Assembly (NCBI GenBank): GCA_017829005.1
Contig: JAGAJF010000147.1
Span: 1 to 55,202 of the forward strand
Source: Oscillospiraceae bacterium
GTDB taxonomy: Bacteria; Bacillota; Clostridia; Oscillospirales; Ruminococcaceae
Direction: 5' to 3'
DNA length: 55,202 bases
The notes under the pieces are model-generated. The model saw nothing but the letters and a program-made list of their open reading frames with translations. It did not search any database and was not told where the DNA came from. Numbering within the stretch: position 1 is the first letter of the stretch; each line of letters opens with the position of its first letter. Below, one piece after another: positions 50,628 through 55,202 of this stretch. A program made the position numbers and the translations under genes.

Positions 50628-52421
50628 TTGAAAGACAAAAAAATTTCCCCCACAAGGGAATCATTAAAATACTGCTTTCGGCAGATGAAGCAGTACAAAA
50701 GATCATATCTGCCCTTGTCCGTTCTGAACGTTATCATCGGGGCGGCAGCACCCTTTGCGGAGCTTATCTTCCTGCCTCTTGCCATTGACGCGCTGACGGC
50801 GGAGGAGAAGAATGTGAGCCTGATAATTACATATTTTCTGATAATGTCAGTCCTCACCATTCTGCTTCAGGGGGCAAACAGCGTTATTTCCATTCAGCTG
50901 GCAAAATGCGAGGATTTGTTTCTGAGCGCTTCGAGTATGGAAATATCCGCAAGATGTATGGAGATAGATTTCTCCCTCACCGAGGACAAGACCGCTCTCG
51001 ACCGCATTAAAAAGGCAAGGGACGGCATACAGTGGTCGGGGGGCACCCACAATATCGCAAACGCATTCTTCACCATAATTTCAAACGGTATAAAAATTTT
51101 CGGTGTAATTGCGGTGCTTATCATAAACGCTCCCGTCCTGCTCATAATAATCGGCGTTCTGCTCACCTTGTCGGCGATAATAAACGCAAGAAAGAACGAT
51201 ATCGACATAAAGAATTTCACCGAGCTTTCGGGGATAAACCGAATTTTCGGTCACATCTGCTGGGAGATGGAGGATTTCAGATACGGCAAGGACGTAAGAC
51301 TTTACAGCGCTGCAGGAATGATGCTGGAAAAGACCTCTCAGCAGATAAAAAGACTTTCGGATTATTGGGAGAACATAAACCGTCTGAAATTCCCGCTTAA
51401 TATCCTTGACGTTATCGTAAATGTCCTTCGTGACTTCGGCACATATCTGTATCTCGGCGTGCTTGCCATTACGGGAAAAATAACTATCGGTACATTCTCC
51501 CAGATGCTCAGCGCCGGCGGAACGCTTCATTCCTCCTTGCAGGCGGTGATACTGGGCGTGCAGGACATTGTCAAGCGCAGCAGCTATATGTACGAGATAA
51601 TCCGCTTTATGGACTATCCTCCCGCTATGGATAAGGGAGACAGAAAGATCGAAAACCTTAGATCGGGTCACGAGATAGAATTTAAAAACGTAAGCTTTTC
51701 ATATCCTCACACGGGAGTATCCGTATTAAAGGACGTTTCCATTAAGCTGAGAGCAGGTGAGAAGCTGTCTGTGGTGGGACTTAACGGAGCAGGAAAGACC
51801 ACCTTCATCAAGCTTCTGTGCAGGCTCTACGATGTTGACAGCGGCGAGATACTTTTAGACGGCGTGAACATCAGGGAGTATGATTATGATGAATATATGA
51901 AGCTGTTTTCCGTAGTGTTCCAGGATTTCAGGCTCCTTGCTTTCTCGGCAAAGGACAATATCCTGCTGGGGCAGGGTGATGAAAATTCGGACAATGAGGT
52001 TGACGGTCTTTTTGAAAAAACGGGTATCCTTAAAAAGATAAATTCTCTCCCCAAGGGCAGGGACACTATGATGTTCAAGCAGTTTGACAAGGAAGGCGTG
52101 GAGCTTTCGGGAGGTGAGCAGCAGAAAATTGCTATTGCCCGTGCGCTGTACAAGGACGCTCCCGTCATAATCCTTGACGAGCCTACAGCGGCGCTTGACC
52201 CTGTGGCGGAATACGAGATATATCGTCAGTTTGACAGCCTTGTGGGGGGCAAAACAGCGGTGTATATTTCCCACCGTCTTTCCTCCTGCAAATTCTGTGA
52301 TAATATTGCGGTTTTCTCGGAGGGTACTGTGAAGGAATACGGCACCCACGACGAGCTTGTTCATAAGCCCGATGGAATTTATGCGGAAATGTTTAGGGCG
52401 CAGGCACAGTATTATGTATAA
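50628..52421 (+). CDS. ABC exporter half-transporter, second of a pair
   Basis: 597 residues from a TTG at 50628, preceded by AAGGAGGG; the frame is open upstream into the previous gene. Membrane domain to about residue 320, then Walker A GLNGAGKTT (384-392), signature LSGGEQQKIAIARAL, Walker B VIILDEPTAALD and YISHRLS. Its ATPase half is close in sequence to that of the first gene (shared AVYISHRLSS, LDEPTAALD and MFRAQAQYYV tail), which points to an old duplication. It ends just before a large AT-rich inverted repeat. Confidence 0.9.
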   Translation: MKDKKISPTRESLKYCFRQMKQYKRSYLPLSVLNVIIGAAAPFAELIFLPLAIDALTAEEKNVSLIITYFLIMSVLTILLQGANSVISIQLAKCEDLFLSASSMEISARCMEIDFSLTEDKTALDRIKKARDGIQWSGGTHNIANAFFTIISNGIKIFGVIAVLIINAPVLLIIIGVLLTLSAIINARKNDIDIKNFTELSGINRIFGHICWEMEDFRYGKDVRLYSAAGMMLEKTSQQIKRLSDYWENINRLKFPLNILDVIVNVLRDFGTYLYLGVLAITGKITIGTFSQMLSAGGTLHSSLQAVILGVQDIVKRSSYMYEIIRFMDYPPAMDKGDRKIENLRSGHEIEFKNVSFSYPHTGVSVLKDVSIKLRAGEKLSVVGLNGAGKTTFIKLLCRLYDVDSGEILLDGVNIREYDYDEYMKLFSVVFQDFRLLAFSAKDNILLGQGDENSDNEVDGLFEKTGILKKINSLPKGRDTMMFKQFDKEGVELSGGEQQKIAIARALYKDAPVIILDEPTAALDPVAEYEIYRQFDSLVGGKTAVYISHRLSSCKFCDNIAVFSEGTVKEYGTHDELVHKPDGIYAEMFRAQAQYYV

Positions 52422-52440
52422 GCATATGCCCCCGCACATT

Positions 52441-52571
52441 CCCCGTCCTATTTATTATTTATAATTTATTCTCTATTCTTTATTCTTTAAAAAGCTTCTG
52501 ATTTTTCATTTTTAAAAGAATAAAGAAAAAATAATAAAGAATAAATTATAAAGCTGACCATTCGGGACGGG
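52441..52571. repeat. 131-bp imperfect AT-rich inverted repeat
   Basis: Outer arms CCCGTCC (52442-52448) and GGACGGG (52565-52571) are complementary. Inside, long AT-rich arms pair imperfectly (TATAATTTATTC with GAATAAATTATA, and TATTCTTT with AAAGAATA). The whole thing lies between the ABC operon and the NUDIX gene. Could be a terminator-like structure, or a miniature inverted-repeat element; a flanking duplication was not evident by eye. Confidence 0.55.
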
Positions 52572-52605
52572 CAACAAGGAAATACTAAAATATAGGTGAA
52601 CCAAT

Positions 52606-53136
52606 ATGGAAGAAATTTTTGACATTCTCGATGAAAACGGCGATGTAACGGGGGAGACCGCACCCCGTTCCTATGTCCATAAAAACGGGCTTTATCACAG
52701 GACAGCCCACATCTGGCTCATTAAAGACGGAAAGGTGCTGCTCCAAAGGCGAAGCCACGATAAGGACAGCTTTCCCGGGCGGCTTGACATCTCCTCGGCA
52801 GGGCATATTTCGGCAGGGGAGGAGCCGCTGACTTCTGCTGTAAGAGAGCTTTACGAGGAGCTTGGCATAAAGGCGGAGCCTTCCGAGCTTGAGCTTCTTG
52901 GAAAGATAAGCAGGCATTATGTGAAGGAGTTTTACGGGGAGATATTTGACGACAGGGAGCTTGCCTTCGTGTACCTTTTTACGGGTGATTTTGAGATGTC
53001 TGGGATAAAGGTACAGCAGTCGGAGATATCCGAGGTGGGGCTTTACACGCTTGATGAATGTCTGGAGCTGGCAACAGACGATGATGAGCCGCTTAATATG
53101 CGGGAGATAGAGCTGCTTCGGGAAGTGATATTATGA
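52606..53136 (+). CDS. NUDIX hydrolase (YfcD/IPP-isomerase-like subgroup)
   Basis: 176 residues. Starts EEIFDILDENGDVTG, then HRTAHIWLI, features of the IPP-isomerase-like Nudix subgroup. The full Nudix box spans residues 66-88 (G-x5-E-x7-R-E-x2-E-E-x-G-I), with the metal-binding REL-EE core intact. The substrate is not predictable. The ribosome site is a modest AGGTGAA. It overlaps the next gene by ATGA. Confidence 0.92.
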   Translation: MEEIFDILDENGDVTGETAPRSYVHKNGLYHRTAHIWLIKDGKVLLQRRSHDKDSFPGRLDISSAGHISAGEEPLTSAVRELYEELGIKAEPSELELLGKISRHYVKEFYGEIFDDRELAFVYLFTGDFEMSGIKVQQSEISEVGLYTLDECLELATDDDEPLNMREIELLREVIL

Positions 53137-53645
53137 GCAATGAATGGAAAAATGCGGTTTGGCAGGAAAAAGCACGGCACAAGCCTGCAAGGTTTTACAT
53201 AAGAGATGAATTTGAGGAGATCATCAAAGAAGAAAATATTGACCGCAGGCGGTTTCACGAGGCTTCTAAATTTGAATATGAGAATATTATTCGCAAATTT
53301 TACTATGCCTTTGCCGACTATCAGACTTATCCGAAAATAGAACTTGATAAAATGCATAGCCGATTCAGAAAAGAACTTAAAAAGTCTGAGATAGTCAGAT
53401 GGAAAACAAATTGGGTGGAGTACATCGAAATGTTCCGACATCTCATTCCCGACAAGGAAACGGCTTCGGAGCTTTATCTTATTTTAAGTGAGGGCTGGGT
53501 CTACGAGGGCTTTGCTTCGGAAATAATTTCGGTTCTTTCCGAAACTGACGCAGGGCTTCGTGATTTTTTCATCGTTTCAAAAAAATTTGAATGGACTGTG
53601 GCTCATTCGGACGATGGAGAATGTATGTATTTGATTTCCGCTTGA
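53133..53645 (+). CDS. Conserved-looking hypothetical protein coupled to NUDIX gene
   Basis: 170 residues. Starts in an ATGA overlap with the NUDIX stop, so expression is coupled. Charged, mostly helical by composition (many Glu, Lys, Arg, Phe, Tyr and Trp), no signal peptide or membrane segment. No family recognised. It may be a small effector that acts with the hydrolase; that is inference from context only. Confidence 0.6.
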   Translation: MSNEWKNAVWQEKARHKPARFYIRDEFEEIIKEENIDRRRFHEASKFEYENIIRKFYYAFADYQTYPKIELDKMHSRFRKELKKSEIVRWKTNWVEYIEMFRHLIPDKETASELYLILSEGWVYEGFASEIISVLSETDAGLRDFFIVSKKFEWTVAHSDDGECMYLISA

Positions 53646-53732
53646 TATATGGTTTGTTACGGTAAAATTCGGCTGAGTTATGATTTTATTCTAAAATAAT
53701 ATGGATAGGGTCAAAAATTTTTATCTGAGGGA

Positions 53733-53761
53733 TTGATTATTTTTTTCGGGTGTGATAAAAT
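53733..53761 (+). promoter_or_regulatory. Promoter of pyrB
   Basis: TTGATT, 17 bases, TAAAAT preceded by TGTGA. A leader of about 58 bases follows. Confidence 0.7.
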
Positions 53762-53781
53762 AGAAAGAAAGATAATTTTGT

Positions 53782-53806
53782 CGGATATCCCCTGTGGGAG
53801 ATCCCG
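53782..53806 (+). promoter_or_regulatory. Leader hairpin before pyrB
   Basis: CGGATATCCC and GGGAGATCCCG form a stem of about 9 bp (one mismatch, one bulge) with loop CTGT, directly before the AAAGGA ribosome site. Not a terminator (no U-tract). It is not recognised as a PyrR site. A translational role is possible. Confidence 0.4.
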
Positions 53807-53825
53807 AAAGGAATGGTATCTTAAA

Positions 53826-54911
53826 ATGGTCAACTCAAGATTTACAAATCTCATCGATCTCAACGATATGAGCAGCGAATGGTGGCTGAACGTTGTCAAG
53901 CGTGCTTCGGACATATGCGACGACCCTGCAAAATATGCAAAGGTCTGCGACGGAAAAATTATGGCGACCCTTTTCTATGAGCCGTCCACACGCACACAGA
54001 TGTCCTTCCAGACCGCTATGCTGAGGCTGGGCGGCACTATTATCGGATTTGACAATCCTGCTACATCGTCTGTGGCAAAGGGAGAAAACCTGAAGGATAC
54101 CACTAAGATAGTGTCCTCCTATGCGGACATTATGGTTATGCGCCACCCCTCCGAGGGTGCGGCAAAGGCGGCGGCTCTTACCGCTGACTGCCCCATTATC
54201 AACGCAGGCGACGGAAGCCATCTCCACCCCACTCAGACCCTTACGGATATGCTCACTCTTTACAGAGAAAAGGGCAGGCTGGAAAACCTTACCATCGGTC
54301 TCTGCGGCGACCTGAAAAACGGCAGAACGGTTCATTCAATGTGCAAGGCTCTTTCAAGCTTCAAGGGGATAAAGTTTGTGTTTATCTCCACAAAGGAGCT
54401 TGGTATGCCTCAGTACATAAAGGATATCCTTATGGCTAAAAACTGTCAGTTCTCCGAAAATCCCTCTCTGGAGGACGCTATCGGAAACCTTGATATGCTC
54501 TATATGACCCGTGTTCAGAAGGAGAGATTTGCTTCCGAGGAGGAATATCTTGCTCTCAAGGACGCATACATTCTTGACAAGAGAAAGCTTAACAAGGCTA
54601 AGAGCGACTGCATCGTTCTCCACCCCCTGCCCAGAGTTGACGAGATTACTATGGACGTGGACGATGACCCCAGAGCAATGTTTTTCAAGCAGGCAAAGTA
54701 CGGTATGTACGTGAGAATGGCGCTTATTATGACGATACTTGAAAATCCCAACGAGAGCCGTCCTCTGCTGACAGGCAGCACATATCCTTCCGTAGCCTGC
54801 GGCAATCCCAACTGCATTACTCACAAGGAGAGCTATCTTCCCAAGTATTTCAGAGGTCTGGGAGATATGCTGGAGTGCGAATACTGCGACGAGCGCAGGT
54901 TGGGAAACTGA
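53826..54911 (+). CDS. pyrB: Aspartate carbamoyltransferase with fused PyrI-like zinc tail
   Basis: 361 residues, about 50 longer than a minimal catalytic chain. The carbamoyl-phosphate motif is STRT at 54-57, followed by [11 protein letters not shown] and the HPLPRVDEI loop. The C-terminal tail has Cys325, Cys330, Cys351 and Cys354 ([11 protein letters not shown] and CEYC), the same C-x4-C ... C-x2-C arrangement as the zinc domain of the regulatory subunit PyrI. The allosteric half of PyrI is absent. The start ATG sits about 14 bases after AAAGG, rather far, with a MVS uORF between (53812-53824). Confidence 0.94.
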   Translation: MVNSRFTNLIDLNDMSSEWWLNVVKRASDICDDPAKYAKVCDGKIMATLFYEPSTRTQMSFQTAMLRLGGTIIGFDNPATSSVAKGENLKDTTKIVSSYADIMVMRHPSEGAAKAAALTADCPIINAGDGSHLHPTQTLTDMLTLYREKGRLENLTIGLCGDLKNGRTVHSMCKALSSFKGIKFVFISTKELGMPQYIKDILMAKNCQFSENPSLEDAIGNLDMLYMTRVQKERFASEEEYLALKDAYILDKRKLNKAKSDCIVLHPLPRVDEITMDVDDDPRAMFFKQAKYGMYVRMALIMTILENPNESRPLLTGSTYPSVACGNPNCITHKESYLPKYFRGLGDMLECEYCDERRLGN

Positions 54912-54922
54912 TAATAAAAATT

Positions 54923-54960
54923 ATCCGCAGAGAGGGCTTCTTTCTGCGGATTTTAAATTT
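54923..54960 (+). terminator. Terminator of pyrB
   Basis: 9-bp stem ATCCGCAGA/TCTGCGGAT with an 11-base loop and a TTTTAAATTT tail, 12 bases after the stop. Confidence 0.8.
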
Positions 54961-54983
54961 ATCGAGTGATGGGAGTGTGCGAT

Positions 54984-55106
54984 ATGGCTTTTGAAAATGA
55001 CAGAACTGCCCACAGGATAAGCAAATTCCGGACTGTACTCTCGGCAGTAATTCTTATCCTATGTCAGACCATACGCATGAGTTACAAAAAAGTAACAAAA
55101 AGATAA
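54984..55106 (+). pseudogene. Truncated membrane-protein gene start (40 codons)
   Basis: ATG with GGGAG 9 bases upstream. The product begins MAFENDRTAHRISKF, then a short hydrophobic run (VLSAVILILC), and after about residue 27 changes to a basic, Lys-rich end before a TAA. A normal membrane protein would need more. The hydrophobic run is cut near 55060, where the A-rich sequence with a new promoter begins, so it looks interrupted by an inserted element. It could also be a small real gene or a chance ORF. Confidence 0.45.
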
Positions 55107-55110
55107 AAGC

Positions 55111-55139
55111 TTAACAAAAAGCCCCCAAAGTGGTATAAT
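55111..55139 (+). promoter_or_regulatory. Promoter of the edge ORF
   Basis: TTAACA, 17 bases, TATAAT with TG one base upstream; start about 23 bases before the AAGGAG ribosome site. Confidence 0.65.
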
Positions 55140-55168
55140 GAAAGAAAACGAAGAAGGAGAGTACCACA

Positions 55169-55202
55169 ATGGAAGAATTAATGGAAATGTTAGAATGTAT
55201 AG
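55169..55202 (+). CDS. Start of an ORF cut by the window edge
   Basis: ATG 7 bases after AAGGAGA, reading MEELMEMLECI and continuing past the end of the window. Too short to identify. TTA codons and A-rich surroundings differ from neighbouring pyrB, in keeping with a separate, possibly mobile, unit. Confidence 0.5.
   Translation, partial: MEELMEMLECI

Overview
The window looks like a chromosomal segment from a low-to-mid GC Gram-positive anaerobe of the class Clostridia, most likely Oscillospiraceae/Ruminococcus-like. The class call rests on AddA/AddB, the folate-dependent TrmFO, RqcH, CheV, a T-box leader in front of leuA, the 'type 2' LeuA, strong AAGGAGG ribosome sites and near-consensus sigma-A promoters. 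The genus is an inference. The window holds about 45 protein genes, one tRNA and many regulatory signals. Only the extreme right edge suggests a mobile element.

Left region (1 to 31 kb). Apart from signals, every gene is on the minus strand. Reading in transcription order from about 31 kb leftward: a DUF1858 redox protein; a tRNA/ribosome block (trmK, a U32-like protein, a Nif3-family gene, rlmA-like, rqcH, a MutS-like ATPase); the recombination pair addB-addA; three small membrane proteins; a secreted carbohydrate-binding-like surface protein; the infC-rpmI-rplT operon with a consensus promoter, a long leader and an internal attenuator; a SpoU-type rRNA methylase translationally coupled to dprA; topA-trmFO-54-aa peptide-YcxB-like-plsX; and rnc-radical SAM-smc (smc runs off the left edge).

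Middle region (31 to 38 kb). Strands are mixed. A rhomboid-fold membrane protein and a 3-methyladenine glycosylase overlap on the plus strand. They are followed by a convergent tRNA-Ser(CGA), an exported C39-type peptidase with a coupled membrane protein, and a stand-alone CheV. On the minus strand are a lipoprotein, metA (acetyl-type by residue Glu111), a DEDDh exonuclease and a small alkyltransferase-like protein.

Leucine region (38 to 47 kb, minus strand). leuA has a promoter, a T-box leader and its own terminator. leuC, leuD and leuB lie further downstream. They are separated from leuA by a new promoter driving a YceG-TelA pair, and leuD is separated from leuB by a lipoprotein gene, so the leucine pathway is interleaved with stress/envelope genes. 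ackA lies just upstream.

Right region (48 to 55 kb, plus strand). A heterodimeric ABC exporter is preceded by a 28-codon leader peptide and a leader that can fold into a pause hairpin and a terminator. This looks like ribosome-controlled attenuation and is the most interesting regulatory unit seen. It is followed by a 130-bp AT-rich inverted repeat, a NUDIX hydrolase coupled to an unknown protein, and pyrB with a PyrI-like zinc tail. The last 220 bp hold a gene that breaks off after about 27 codons next to a new promoter and ORF start, suggesting the left end of an inserted element.
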